A DNA stretch of 64,000 nt from NCBI GenBank assembly GCA_037074615.1, contig CM073518.1:17188501-17252500 (forward strand), written 5' to 3'. The notes under the pieces were generated by a model, which did no database searches, was not told the DNA's origin, and was given only the letters and a program-made list of their open reading frames with translations. Source of the stretch: Leucaena leucocephala. Taxonomy: Eukaryota > Streptophyta > Magnoliopsida > Fabales > Fabaceae. The position numbers and the translations under genes were made by a program. Shown here in pieces: positions 43,277 to 54,464 of the stretch (position 1 is the stretch's first letter; each line of letters begins with the position of its first letter).

Positions 43277-44508
43277 TCTCCCACTCACACTTGGTGGATT
43301 AGATGTCTTGGATCCAATCTCATTTTCTTCCTTCTTTCATACTAGGTGCTTTGCCGTGACCGCGTAGGCATGACGTCTCCTTCCGGGCGTTTGTACTGGA
43401 AATCCCTTTCACAGAGACCAGCATAAAACAACCCTTTAGTGCAGTTCAATTAGAATAAGTTATGTTTCCTTGAATGTCCTAGATTTGCCTATATACACTT
43501 TTCTTATGGCTAATCTAATCCCTCTTAAGTCAGTATATGATCTCAGATAGCCTCCACTTATGCATAATATCCACACTTATGACATTAACAAAATAATATC
43601 ACAAGGGACCGGTCACAGACACCAACATGGATGTGTATATTCTAGCAATCTTTCTTTCGCCGATGTATCATTTTGATATGAAACAACCGCTTTCTTAGTA
43701 TAATACCTTTGGTTCATATATAATTTAACCATAGGACATATACTAAAGTAGCAATCGCTGAAACATACCTCCATAATACTGTCAAAGTCAAAGGACATTA
43801 TTGAAAGGATGATACCTTTCTGGAACTCACACAACAATGAAGCAGGGATTGATTCACTTGCTTTCCATTTATGGTTCTTTAGCACATGTGGTATGAATCA
43901 CATGTTACGGTGTTCCTCTTATCCTATAAGAGTGTACGTCATTTTGATTCTATCAATTACACCGTACAGACTTAAGTCTAGATACTCATAGTATCTAAAC
44001 CCAAATTCTTCAATTCTACTCACATAATATGACGTCAATTTTGAAGAATTTGTAATCTTGCTACAAGTTTCATGGATGTGGGTATCCATAGTTCAATACA
44101 TATCCATACTCATGGATCTCATCTTGACTTACTGCACTATTTAAGCCAAGGCGACATTCATTGTGTTTCTTTTCTACCATATCAGCACTCTTGCTGCTTT
44201 ACTGGTGAACACATGTCTCATCTTTGAACGCTTCTCTAGCGTCAAAGGCAGTTGCTCGTGTGAGAGAGCTGTCTTTTTCAACCTGTACGACATACTAGAC
44301 ATTGTACACTTTCACTCAGACATATAAGTAATAATAAATGACATAATATCATTAATGAAAACAAAAATATTATATACAGTCTGTAACTTTACATTCTTCG
44401 CATGCCAATGGTTTTTACATGTTTCTCAAATGTTTCTTTACCTATTGGCTTAGTCAGGGGGTCTGCAACCATACATTTGGTTGAAATGTATTGTACAGTT
44501 ACAATTTT
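43277..44508 (-). other. Copia E 3' non-coding tail and polypurine tract
   Basis: 1.2 kb between RNase H and the 3' LTR without a frame of its own, but conserved with copia A (4481-4744 plus 6910-7738). The complement of 43277-43290 is gtgtgagtgggaga, the polypurine tract. The RNase H end (about 44400-44508) runs past the stop at 44509 in degenerate form. Confidence 0.75.
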
Positions 44509-46074
44509 CTATGCTATATAATCTCTCACAAAGTTATACTTGATATCAATGTGTTTGGTCTTGTTGTGATACTTAGGGTCTTTGGTGTAGGCTATGGCTG
44601 CAGCATTGTCACAGTATATTAACACCGGATTGGTACTCTCATTCCCAAAGCCTAGGTGTTCGATAAATCTCTTCAGCCAAATAGCCTCTTGCGCTGCTGC
44701 AGTGCATGCCACAAACTCAACTTCCATAGAGTGTAAAGCAATGCATGTCTGCTTCTTGCTACTCCAACATATGGCTCCGTTGTTAAGCAAGAAGGTGTAT
44801 CCTGAAGTAGATCTTCGTTCTTCTTTATCACCGCCTACATCATCATCGAAATAACTGACTAGGCTCAGATTGTTTCCTTGATAACACAACGCATAATTAG
44901 ATGTACCCTTTAAGTATCTCAAGATCCTCTTCACTGCTTTCCAGTGTTTCTCACTGGGGTTGGACTGGAATCTTCTAACCAGCCCCACGGCATAACAGAT
45001 ATCTGGTCTAGTACACATCATTGCATACATAAGGCTACCAACGGCACTGGCATATGGAACTCTTTCCATTTGCTTTTTGTCTAAATCAGTTTTGGAACAC
45101 ATGTTAGAACTCAAGGCCACTCTAGTGGCTACAGTGATATCCATGGGATTGCATTCACTCATATTGAATCGTTCAAGTATCTTCTTGATATAATTCTCTT
45201 GTGAAAGAGTAAGGATTCTCTTGGAGCGATTCCTGCGAATCTTGACTCCAAGTATATATTCTGCTTCACCCATATCTTTCATCTCAAAGTTTGATGAAAG
45301 CCATTCTTGAATAGCCATCACTGAGTCAAGACTATTTTTGGCTAATAGTATATCGTCTACGTATAAGGATAATATTACAAAGTTACCCTCAAACCGCTTA
45401 ACATAGACGCAATGGTCTTCCTTTATCATTTGGAAGTTATATGAAGTTATTGCCTTGTGAAACCTCAAGTACCACTGTCTGGATGACTGTTTTAATCCAT
45501 AAATAAATCTTTTGAGTTTACACTTCTTGTATTCAAACCCTTTTTCAATGAAACCTATTGGTTGTTCCATATAGATTTCTTCATCCAGATCACCACTTAG
45601 GAATACAGTTTTTACATCCATCTGATCTAACTCCAAGTTTAAACTGTTTTCTATTGCCAGAATAAGTCTTATAGAGTTGAAGCGCATAACAGGTAAAAAA
45701 GTATCATCATTATCTATACCTTCCTATTATGTATATCCCTTTGCAACTAATCAAGCTTTAAATTTGTCAATTGATCCATCCACCTTCCTTTTGATTTTGA
45801 GAACCCACTTGTTCCCAATGGCTTTACGCCCTTTTGGTAGATCAACCAATTCTCAGACTTGGTTTTTCATCATTGAGTCCATTTCCTCTTTCATCGCTTT
45901 CTTCCATTCCTCTTTAGTAGGACCTGCCAAAGCCTCATGAACAATGCGGGGTTCATCATCCCTTTTTGGAGTAACTAAGAGTGCTTCGCCTTCTATTTGG
46001 AAGCGTCTCTTTGGAACACTTTCCCTGTTACTCTTTCTGGTATGAGCAATAGCAACTTGTTTATCTTTTCTCAT
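44509..46074 (-). pseudogene. Copia E reverse transcriptase and RNase H
   Basis: 46074-45853 is an open linker/RT start (RIVHEALAGPTKEEWKKAMKE). Stops and frame changes lie between 45850 and 45690. From 45687 a 392-codon frame covers the main RT (QMDVKTVFLSGDLDEEIYM, YGLKQSSRQWYLRF, LYVDDILL, MKDMGEAEYILGVKI) and RNase H (SYFDDDVGGDKEERRSTSG, SMEVEFVACTAA, YCDNAAAIAY, KHIDIKYNFVRDYI). The RT catalytic YVDD is kept. In RNase H, the usual STEAE glutamate motif reads SMEVE. Confidence 0.9.
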
Positions 46075-46550
46075 TTGCCTTAGTCTTTATGTTGACCGTT
46101 CTTGGCTCCCACTCAAATTGACATACCTAGAGGATTCTGGTCTGCCAATTTGTTCGGCACTGTCCTGTTCCTGAGTCTCATAAAGAGATACAGTGCGGTC
46201 AACATCCCCTACTGGGAAATTCTGTTTCAATGAATACACATCTCTTGATTCTGTTTCAGTCACTGTTCCATCTTCAATTTCACTTATGAATACATATCCT
46301 TTTGAGGGTTCAAAGTACCTTATGAAGATACATTTCTTCCCTCTAGGACCTAGTTTCCCATGTCTATGAAAAGTTGAAAACTATCATGGATATAAGCCGC
46401 CGAGTCCCAAGGTCTAAGGATGCTTAGATCTGGCTGGCGTTTAGTCCATAACTCGTAGGGTGTGGAAGCGACTGACTTTGAGGGCACACGGTTAAGTATG
46501 AAGGTTGCTGTCAATAAAGCATCACCCTAATATGAAATTGGAAGGTTTGC

Positions 46551-47551
46551 CTGAGCCATCATTGACCTAACCATGTCTAGAAGAGTTCTATTTCTTCTTT
46601 TGGCAACCCCATTCTGTTGAGGTGTGCCAGGGATAGTTAGTTGCCTAATAATCCCTTTTTCTTCACAGAGCTGTTTGAATCAGTGCGTAATGCCTTGATT
46701 TTATTGTCCATTTGATTTTCTACTTTATTTATATATCGTCTAAAGCACTTTAATGCCTCGGACTTGTGTGAAATCAAATAGACATGACCATATCGTGGAA
46801 AATCATCAATAAAAGTAATGAAATACCAAGCTCCGTGTCTTGCCCTCACACTCATTGGACCGCAAATATCGAAATGAATTAATTGCAATGGATTTTTGGC
46901 TCGTGTTCCCTTACCGAATGGTTTTCTGGTAGCCTTACTAGCTAGACAACTTTCACATAATGACATATCCATGTTAGGGATTACCCCCAACAAGTCTTCT
47001 TTTGCCAGTTTAATCATTCTATTTTGATTAATATGTCCTAGTCTAGCATGCCAGATAATATCATGATTATTATAAGTAATAGCAAAGCATTCGTGAACAT
47101 TAAAATCACTAGCAAGATCCAAAATAAAGAACTTGTGAAATTGAAAAGCTGAACCATAAAATGTTGAGTTGCTATAAATGTTTGTAACTTTACTATGAAA
47201 GTTTACAGTAAACCCAAAGTTCAATAAGCAAATTACAGAAACTAAATTCCGTCGGATGTCTGGAGCATGAAGCACATCATTCAACATCAAGGTCTTTCCA
47301 CCATGCAAAACAAGTTTACAGGTGCCAATGCCTCGAACCTTGATCCTTGCATTATTGCCAACGAAAAGTCACTTGCTTTGAAATGGCAACCGACGGTATT
47401 CCACGAAGGATCCTCAATCTCGACTTACGTGGTCTGTGGAGCCTGAGTCAATAATCCAAGAAAAGGAAACAGGTTCTATTAAGAAAATAGTACTGGAAAC
47501 AAATGAGACAGGTGAATTCACATAATTCACTTTTACCTTTCCGCTCTCGGT
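46551..47551 (-). pseudogene. Copia E protease and integrase
   Basis: Directly after the gag stop and in the same frame, the protease signature WIIDSGSTDHV is found near 47460-47430, followed by a TGA. From 47308 a 223-codon frame gives LNDVLHAPDIRRNLVSV, the integrase zinc finger (HARLGHINQNRM ... CESC) and core (HFDICGPMSV, ITFIDDFPRYGHV). It breaks near 46660; the next frame continues IRQLTIPGTPQQNGVAKRRN and LLDMVRSMMAQA. Catalytic aspartates are visible, while the glutamate region reads AKRRN where AERRN is usual. Confidence 0.87.
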
Positions 47552-48400
47552 CTATTTAGAACAGTCACGTGCGAAATGTCCCATATTATGGCATGCAAAG
47601 CATTTAACCTTTTTTAGGTCTAGCTTTTTCTTGCCTCCTTTCTTTCCTTTCTTCTTGTATTGTTGCTTGCCTTTCTTGGACGGAGGACTGCCTTTCTTTC
47701 CATTTTTCTGAAATTTCTTGCCCTTTTTAAATTCAGGCTTTGATTGGGAAAGACCAGCACCTTCGATCAGATAGGTTTGTCCAATGGCCTTATAAGCCTC
47801 CAGACGTTCATCCTTTAGCTCCAAATGCTTAGCTACATCATTGAAAGTGATAATGTTCTCATTGTGGGTCAGATTAACTTTCATGTGCTCCCAACTGGCA
47901 AGGAACGACCTGATGACAGCTTGCACTTGCTGCTCGTCAGATAAATTATGTCCAGCCTCCTTCAATTCACGGATCATTGTGGACATCTCTCGCAGATGTT
48001 GCCTCATAGGATTATTCAATTTTAGATTATAGGTATCAAACTTAATAGTCAACCGTCTAAGCTTAGTCGTGGAGACTCCACCAAACTTATCCTTTAAGGC
48101 AATCCACATTGCTTGTGCCGTTCTGTGCGTCTCAAACTCACACATTAAATCATCAGCTTTTGCACTCAGCAGTGTGATTCTTGCTATGCTATTCTTCTTT
48201 TTCCATGACAGGTATGCTTCATGGTCTCTCCTGTGCTGGGCTGTATTTCCAACCTCAGGCTCTACCATTGCCATTATTAATGGCTCAATCGCATCCTGCT
48301 CTTCAAGAATATATTAGACCTTTCGGTGCCAAATATTCCAGTTGTCCCCGTTGAGTTTTTCCCTTTTATTTAATTCAGCAATAATATTCTTTGAAGCCAT
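47552..48400 (-). pseudogene. Copia E gag with CCHC zinc knuckle
   Basis: ATG at 48400 starts MASKNIIAELNKREKLNGDN, then WNIWHRKV, the copia gag N-terminus. A TAA (near 48316) interrupts it where the family usually has glutamine or tyrosine. From 48274 it is open for 240 codons: ALKDKFGGVSTTKLRRL, REMSTMIRELKEAG, a lysine-rich stretch (KKGKKGGKKKLDLKKVK) and the zinc knuckle CFACHNMGHFARDC, then TAG. The TAG is in frame with protease, so it may be a decayed sense codon or a suppressible stop. Confidence 0.9.
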
Positions 48401-48837
48401 TGTTCAATATCGGTTCTGTGACAAACCTATCCCACATTAATTTATTGAACCATAGAACATTTTAGTGAATTTATATAGCACATGTAAAGTATACAATGTC
48501 ATGTACTTTTATCATTTTTTATCAGAAAATAATAATATTACTAGACCCATGATCAGGAGAATACTTTTATACCTCCCATCACATAGGCACTAGCAACGTC
48601 ATTACTTTCAATCAAAATTAATATAAGCACTCTTAAATTTTACTTTTAGAAGACTCATTATCTAAAAGAGCTCCCACTTATAAAAAGCATACATTAATCA
48701 TAACTTGTAAAGAAATTAAATAAAATATAATTCAATTGCATATAAGACATGTAATAAATGGCAAGTCTTTACAAAGAAAGAGTAATAAAATATATCCTTG
48801 ACTAAGTAAAGCAATGGTAGTCAAATACAAATATACA

Positions 48838-49506
48838 TCATTTGATATGAGCTTTATAATAATCTAACATTGCTTTTCTTAATTTCCTAAGCTTACAAGG
48901 AGGCTTATGAAGATTAGATATAAATTCTATTATTTGAAGCCAATGTGTCTTGCTCATGCGTCCTGTTCTAGGCTTGCCTCTAATCCTTGTTGCTCGTATA
49001 TATTCCATTATGACTTTTAGGTAAAATTTAGTAGTCTTCTTATCTGTCATGCATTCAATGTAGTCTCCAATCACGCCATTTACGCTTTTTATGTTTGTTA
49101 GTTTGGCTGCATCTCTTTTAGCTATACTCATAGCCAAAGCAGGGGTAAGAGGTTGATTCACTTCCTCTCCATCTTCAACTGGAGATTCATTGTTAAGAGT
49201 AGGCATCGACTTGGAGTTTGAAGAATCCGTTAAAGGCTGTAAAGGAAGGGGTTCGATAAGGAATAAAGTTTTCGACAATGGGCTGGGATCATACATTACT
49301 TTTGGTTCCTCTTGTGGAACTTCCTCCATCAACTCCTCTAGGTCTTCTTCAGAGAGTTCATCAAGATCTTGTTCTGGATCCTCTTCAGGTTCCCCTTTGG
49401 GATCCTCTTGAAGGTCCTCCTCTGGGTTATTGACATCATCCAGAAATGAAATATCATCATTTAAGCTAAGTCCCAGAGATTCATTGCTAGATGAAGCTAT
49501 TTTCAC
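48838..49506 (-). CDS. Accessory ORF of copia E, upstream of gag, function unknown
   Basis: 222 uninterrupted codons between primer site and gag, in the element's sense direction. The N-terminal third is very acidic, with repeats of the type EEDLEE / EDPEQDLDELSEE (residues about 28-70). The middle is proline/serine-rich (PLPLQPLTDSSNS). The C-terminal 110 residues look like a folded, basic domain (YIECMTDKKTTKFYLKVIME, RGKPRTGRMSKTHW, and a final KLRKLRKAMLDYYKAHIK). I do not recognise the family. It is intact while gag-pol of the same element carries many stops, but that could be chance. It might be captured host sequence or a lineage-specific accessory gene. Confidence 0.55.
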   Translation of the reverse strand: MKIASSSNESLGLSLNDDISFLDDVNNPEEDLQEDPKGEPEEDPEQDLDELSEEDLEELMEEVPQEEPKVMYDPSPLSKTLFLIEPLPLQPLTDSSNSKSMPTLNNESPVEDGEEVNQPLTPALAMSIAKRDAAKLTNIKSVNGVIGDYIECMTDKKTTKFYLKVIMEYIRATRIRGKPRTGRMSKTHWLQIIEFISNLHKPPCKLRKLRKAMLDYYKAHIK

Positions 49507-50470
49507 CTAAATAATAAAAAATATTAATTATTATAATTTTTTGAAATTTTTAAACACAAAAAATACCAGAAAATACACTGAATATCCACAAATAGGTCTA
49601 TAATTGCCCCTAAATTAGGCAAATTATATATCAAAATGAAGATCTTGATTTAGGAATTTTTAGGAATAAACCGCACCTCAATCAGAGTTCCGACGCACCC
49701 TCACGCACCCCAAGAAGGATTAATTCAGAAAAATAAAAAAACTTAATAAAGCCCACTCTCAGCCCCTAGCGCGTGTATTGCACGCGCCAGTCTGGTGCTA
49801 TCACGTGGCTACTGCCACGTGTCAGCCACCAGAATTTCCTCCCTCCTTTTTTTTTAAATAATAAAAAAAATAATAATTTTTTTTTAATTCTTTTTCTTTT
49901 AAAGAGACGCCGCAACCAAATTTTTTTTTTTGAATGAGCCTATCACTATAGCCCTTTTTTTTGTACTGAGGGACTGCTGGACTGGGCTGAACGCAGCCCA
50001 GTCCGCAGAAACAGAAAATCTCTGTTTCTATTTTTTTTTGCCCAGAAGCAAAACGACGTCGTTTAGGGGAGGATCAAAACCACGCCGTTTTGATCGTCCC
50101 TGACCTCCAGCTGAGTCACACTGACCCGACTAGAAAACGGGTCAGATCTGACGGACCCGACTTATTTTTTCTCCTTAACTTCTCCGTCCGACGTCCGATT
50201 TCGACGTTCTTGGTGTCATTTTCTTCGTTTTTTTGAGCTCTACGCAATGGGACTAATTTTAAATCATAAAAACACTGTTTTCCAATGACCCAATTTAGAA
50301 AATGAAAACATCTCTGTTTCGATTCATGCTCTGTATGCTTCTTTTTATGTCTAAATGCATGCTCCATACATATTCTCATGAAATAAACACTTGGAAACCA
50401 AAATAAGCATACATAATAGTATATTATTAGAAAAACAAAAATATCAAGAGCACAAGCGGAAGCACAGAAT
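49507..50470 (-). other. Copia E leader
   Basis: Non-coding sequence between primer site and accessory ORF, with homopolymer A/T runs (49845-49935) and the palindromic pair aacgacgtcgtt / acgccgttttgatcg near 50050-50100. An open stretch at 50379-50116 looks like chance. Confidence 0.5.
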
Positions 50471-50484
50471 TGGCTCTGATGCCA
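50471..50484 (-). other. Copia E primer-binding site
   Basis: TGGCATCAGAGCCA on the minus strand, one base after the 5' LTR; matches the initiator-Met tRNA complement with one difference in its first 12 bases. Confidence 0.85.
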
Positions 50485-50485
50485 C

Positions 50486-50861
50486 TGCTGGATTTCAGGC
50501 GTACCTTGAATGTTTTCCTATTCACCGAGATAGCCACGCGTAACCGGAGCACCCTGTATGGACTCTGGTACGTTTTGACAGCAAATGCACTGATGAAGAA
50601 CAGAGACAGAGCGTTGGACACTGAGGGAGGGAGAAGAAACATTTTCTGGAACAGTTCCAATGCACACACACACCGGAAGCAGAACAACACCCCTCTTGAA
50701 TGATCTGTGTGTTTCAGTTTTGCTTCTACGTGTGTATATCATGGGAGAAGTGGTATATCGGTTACTTCCCATTTCCTTTTCAAAATTATAACCGTTCCCT
50801 CCTTTGCTCTTCATGGATCTGGGCCTAATCCACCATGGGTGGACTGGCCCATTTCCTTATA
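50486..50861 (-). repeat. Copia E 5' LTR
   Basis: 376 bp paired with 42902-43276. Its outer end reads ttata where the other LTR has ttaca, so the CA terminus is lost here. The right target duplication gaacc follows at 50862-50866. Confidence 0.93.
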
Positions 50862-50866
50862 GAACC

Positions 50867-51495
50867 AATCAAGAGTCAAGACATTTCTCATGTCTCTCCC
50901 CATATAATATTTAATTTAATTTTCTTTTAAAATTGATCGGTCCCATTACATGATTTTATCATTAAAATAATATGGCTTCACATGCAACGCCCATAGTAGA
51001 TCACTAGATATGTAGTTTCATTAATTTGGCATTTGGTCTAGTTCTTCCATATTATTGAATTTTATTACGTTTTCTAGATACTAATAAATATGGTTTTGAT
51101 CAAAGTAATATCATGATAGTGACTTTTTCTCCAAAGCTACAATAGTCTGTTTTCAACAGGTTTCCAAACATAGGCTAAGTTCATGTTTGGCAACTTTGCC
51201 CCCAAATCATGGTTCTAATTATGCACATATGCATACATATTAAAATATGAGCCTCCTAAATTTTTTTTAAGAATAAATATTCTCTTATTGGAGACAATCA
51301 TATTTAAAACACTATCAAAAATTAAATATAGATATTTCTCTCAACGGGATTCGAAATATGAGCCTCCTAATTATTGTATGAATTTAACTGTTATGACTTA
51401 TCATCGTATTATAACTACATTGCCAAAGAAAAAGGACATTAACCATGTTCTTGACCCATGAATAATATAAACTTTTATAAAATTTATATCATATA
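50867..51495. other. AT-rich intergenic stretch
   Basis: No gene. A short direct repeat (aaatatgagcctcctaa) occurs at about 51245 and 51354, roughly 110 bp apart. Confidence 0.4.
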
Positions 51496-51814
51496 CTCCC
51501 TTCAATCCTTTTTATAAAATTCAATATTTTGAATTGATCAAGTCCTTTTTATAAGATTTAACTTAGGGTTGTCTGAATATTAAATAAATGTATTTTATTA
51601 ATTTTATTCTCTTTCTTTGCCTCTATTATTTCTCATTAACTTTTTCCATACATTCTCTCTCATCTTTTTTATCACTATTTTTCTCTCTTTTTCACCTACC
51701 CTCTTATAAATAATGGTATATTTGAAAAAAAAAGTACATTTTTTTTTATATTTATTACTTTTCTTAAACAATGTAATTTGATTATTTGGATCTTAATAAA
51801 ATGACCAGAGGGAG
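51496..51814. mobile_element. Stowaway-like MITE
   Basis: About 319 bp with ends CTCCCTTCAATCC and, inverted, CTCCCTCTGGTCA, close to the plant Stowaway terminus CTCCCTCCGTCCC, each flanked by TA. The interior is AT-rich with no frame. A second partial end of the same type (actcctctaatcctta) begins near 51904. Confidence 0.7.
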
Positions 51815-52307
51815 TATATTGATGATTAGCATGGCAACTACATGCTTCCAACAAAATTAATATCAATAACACATAGAGTTTGCGCATTCACTCACATAAA
51901 TTATACTCCTCTAATCCTTAATATAAAATCTATTTAATTAATTTAATTAAATTAAGAAAGTTAGTTAATATAATATTTTTTTAAATATCTTAATCACATT
52001 TCTTAATTCCCTCCCCCTCTCACTTGATTATTGTTAAGGGAAATATCTATAGAGGTAATTTGGAAAAAATTGAGAAAAATGGGAAATAGATCTTAAATTT
52101 ATAACTAAGATCAACTATCGAATTAGGTCATATATTAAAGGCCGAAGAAGTATCATATCGTGTAATATTTTTCTCAAAATATCATGTAGCCTCACAAGCA
52201 AGAGAATTAGAAACAGAAGACAAAGGACATCAACCTTGTTTTGGGCCATGAATGAATAATATACGATTGTATGGATTTTATATCATATATATTGATTGGC
52301 AGCTTGA

Positions 52308-52520
52308 TAACAATAGCCAATGAGAGTTAGCACAGATGGTAAGAAATAAACTCGTATCCCATAAGAATGCGAGTTTGATTCCCACTACCGTTGTGAGGGC
52401 TCCTTTAGTAGGCGATCTCGTAAATCTCCTGTAAACACTCTTTGAACCTTGGGGCTATGTTTTGGCCTTGGTGGAAGACCGGTGCCAAATCCACCTAAAC
52501 TTTTTTTATAAAAAAAAAAA
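52308..52520 (+). mobile_element. tRNA-derived SINE with 9-bp target duplication
   Basis: Pol III promoter-like boxes: A box TTAGCACAGATGG near 52327 and B box GAGTTTGATTCCC near 52370, about 30 bp apart, then a body ending in a T-rich/A-rich tail (aaaaaaaaaa). It is flanked by a perfect gcagcttga at 52299-52307 and 52521-52529. The uninterrupted duplication suggests a fairly recent insertion. Confidence 0.82.
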
Positions 52521-52630
52521 GCAGCTTGAAAACTGTATACTTACAACAAAGTTAGTATTAATAACCCATGAGTTTTCCTATTCACTCCCATATCGTGTAA
52601 TATCTTTATCAAAAGCTTACAGAAGTAAAG

Positions 52631-52797
52631 CTCACAAAAACTATTGACACTTAGCATTTGACATTAGGGATATCAAATGTTTCCATCACAAAAGCAAATG
52701 AATGTTCCCTACTCACAAAAACTATTGACACTTAGCATTTGACATTAGGGATATCAAATGTTTCCATCACAAAAGCAAATGAATGTTCCCTACTCAC
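52631..52797. repeat. Perfect 81-bp tandem duplication
   Basis: Copies 52631-52711 and 52712-52792 are identical over 81 bp, followed by the first five bases of a third unit. Perfect identity means a recent event or an assembly artefact. Confidence 0.95.
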
Positions 52798-53171
52798 GAA
52801 TATATAGCCAAGGGAAGTAAAACATATCAAAGTACTATTTAAAATTACTTCTATATATAGGTGTATTATTAGGAACAGGAATCTACAACAAAAAAACTAT
52901 GCCAATAAATCTTCCTTGTATATATTTATATAAGGACACCCTTACCAAACCAAGGATCAAACTATGTACCAAAACTAAACTGACAAAAGTTGAAGTATTT
53001 TTCCTTCATATGTAAATGAAGCAAATCAAGTTAGCATCTCTCCTACATACCATCAGAGTTAGGATTAGCGCAGATCAAACAAAGCAAGTTACACACACCA
53101 GGAATATATATAAAACCAAGTGAAAAAAATTAACCACTACCTCTTCTCCATTAACAAACCCTCTAATGACC

Positions 53172-54464
53172 TCAATACATCCTTCTAGTACACCCCAGAG
53201 ATCCACAATAGCAATCCTTCTTCTTTATGTTGCCATTAGAATCAAATATTTTATCTTTTGAGTAATTGTAATCATAAGTAAGCTTTTTTAATAGAGGAAT
53301 GTTCTTGGCATCAAACAACATTATGTAAGGAATCTTGTGGTCACCATGATCATACAGACCATTTTGTGCATACATATTATGGGCGCACTTAGGTTAAAAA
53401 ATCTGCCCAGATTACCATACTGAGTTGAATCAATGATGAAGCCACCACCACCATGCTCGGATACTTCAATCCTAGAGACTCCATCAGGAAGTATACCATT
53501 ATTGACTAGTCATTACCTATAACAAACAGATGCTTCTCATGACTAGTTATTTATTCGGCTTCCTTGTCTTCAAGCAACTCTCCTATGTATTAGCATACAG
53601 AACCTCCAAAAGGGATGGCGCGTAGAGATCTCACACACTCTGCCCTATTGTAAATTTTATAAATTTCAAGTGGCAATTTTATGTCATGCAGGTAACACTA
53701 TTATACCAAGCTAGAGGACATTTGCAAGAAGGGCCACACTCATAGACTAGAGTTTTTACTTCTAAAACACACTATATAAAATTAACAGCATAAGAACATC
53801 ATGTTAGGTCAGAGCATCTACTAGTATAGTTACATCATTAAGCAGGTGTTGGATGAAACCAATTAGGATATATCATGCTAGTAATATATTTAAAAGATGG
53901 TGTTATTGTCTATGTTATTCACAGCATGAATTGATAAAGCCACCTTACTATGTAAGATGTGTCAACAACACATAATAAACCTTTCCTTAACGTGAACTTT
54001 CTTGAATTCTACATCTCAATCCAAGGAAGCACGGGTTCATTTGGGATTCGTTGTAGCTGAAACTTGAAAATCATCTTGCCATGTAACCGCTTTTCTTGCC
54101 AATATGTTTGAACTTTATACAATTCATCATACACAAATCTCCTATGATTTCTAGCTCCAAAGAAAGCACCACATATCACTCTAACAGGATTCTTTTTGTC
54201 ACCACTGTTCTCTAAAGCAAGATTACTCCTCTCAAGCTTCTGGTCTCCCAATTGTTTATTACTGTATATCACATTCCTCCCTTGCCCTGTATAAATCAAA
54301 GTGCATGTATTGTCCAACTCATCATCATATCCCCCTGATGAAACAATACTAGAAGCAAGGAACACACCTTTTTGCTTTGCATAATCTATGCTAGCCTGTA
54401 TATTATGATGAAGACCGGTTAGATTAAACTCTACTGTATAGTTAAACTCATTACCTATCTCAAC
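53172..54464 (-). pseudogene. SUVH-type histone H3K9 methyltransferase pseudogene (SRA to post-SET)
   Basis: SUVH proteins bind methylated DNA through an SRA/YDG domain and methylate H3K9 to silence transposons. From 54464: SRA (VEIGNEFNYTVEFN, SIVSSGGYDDELDN, LIYTGQGRN, DQKLERSNLALENS, NPVRVICG, FVYDELYKVQTYWQEK, RIPNEPVLPW) to about 54010; a largely lost pre-SET with a remnant LVYECGPSCKCPLAWYN near 53750; SET pieces VRSLRAIPFGG and YIGELLEDKEAE near 53620-53560; FIIDSTQYGNLGRF near 53420; then YDHGDHKIPYIMLFDAKNIP, LTYDYNYSKD and post-SET CYCGSLGCTRRMY ending at TGA 53172. The catalytic NHSC motif after GRF is destroyed, and several stops and frameshifts are present. No introns are seen, as is usual for many SUVH genes. 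The N-terminus is absent. Confidence 0.9.

Larger units (their letters stand above)
42902..50861 (-). mobile_element. Copia E: full-length Ty1/copia element with accessory ORF
   Basis: 7960 bp with LTRs 50486-50861 (5') and 42902-43276 (3'), and a perfect target duplication gaacc (42897-42901, 50862-50866). Primer site TGGCATCAGAGCCA (50471-50484, minus) and a purine tract GTGGGAGA before the 3' LTR complete the structure. Order on the minus strand: leader, accessory ORF (49506-48838), gag, protease, integrase, RT, RNase H, 1.2 kb of non-coding tail. The LTRs differ at about 20 of 375 positions by hand count (about 95% identity), and gag-pol has several stops, so it is defective. It is longer than a typical 5-kb copia because of the leader ORF and the tail. 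Copia A is the same family. Confidence 0.95.

Noticed and set aside
50116..50379. Reading frame in the copia E leader
   Set aside because: It sits between LTR and accessory ORF, has no recognisable domain and is of a length expected by chance.
52320..52390. tRNA gene
   Set aside because: The A and B boxes are imperfect and no cloverleaf closes. The A-rich tail and target duplication fit a SINE.
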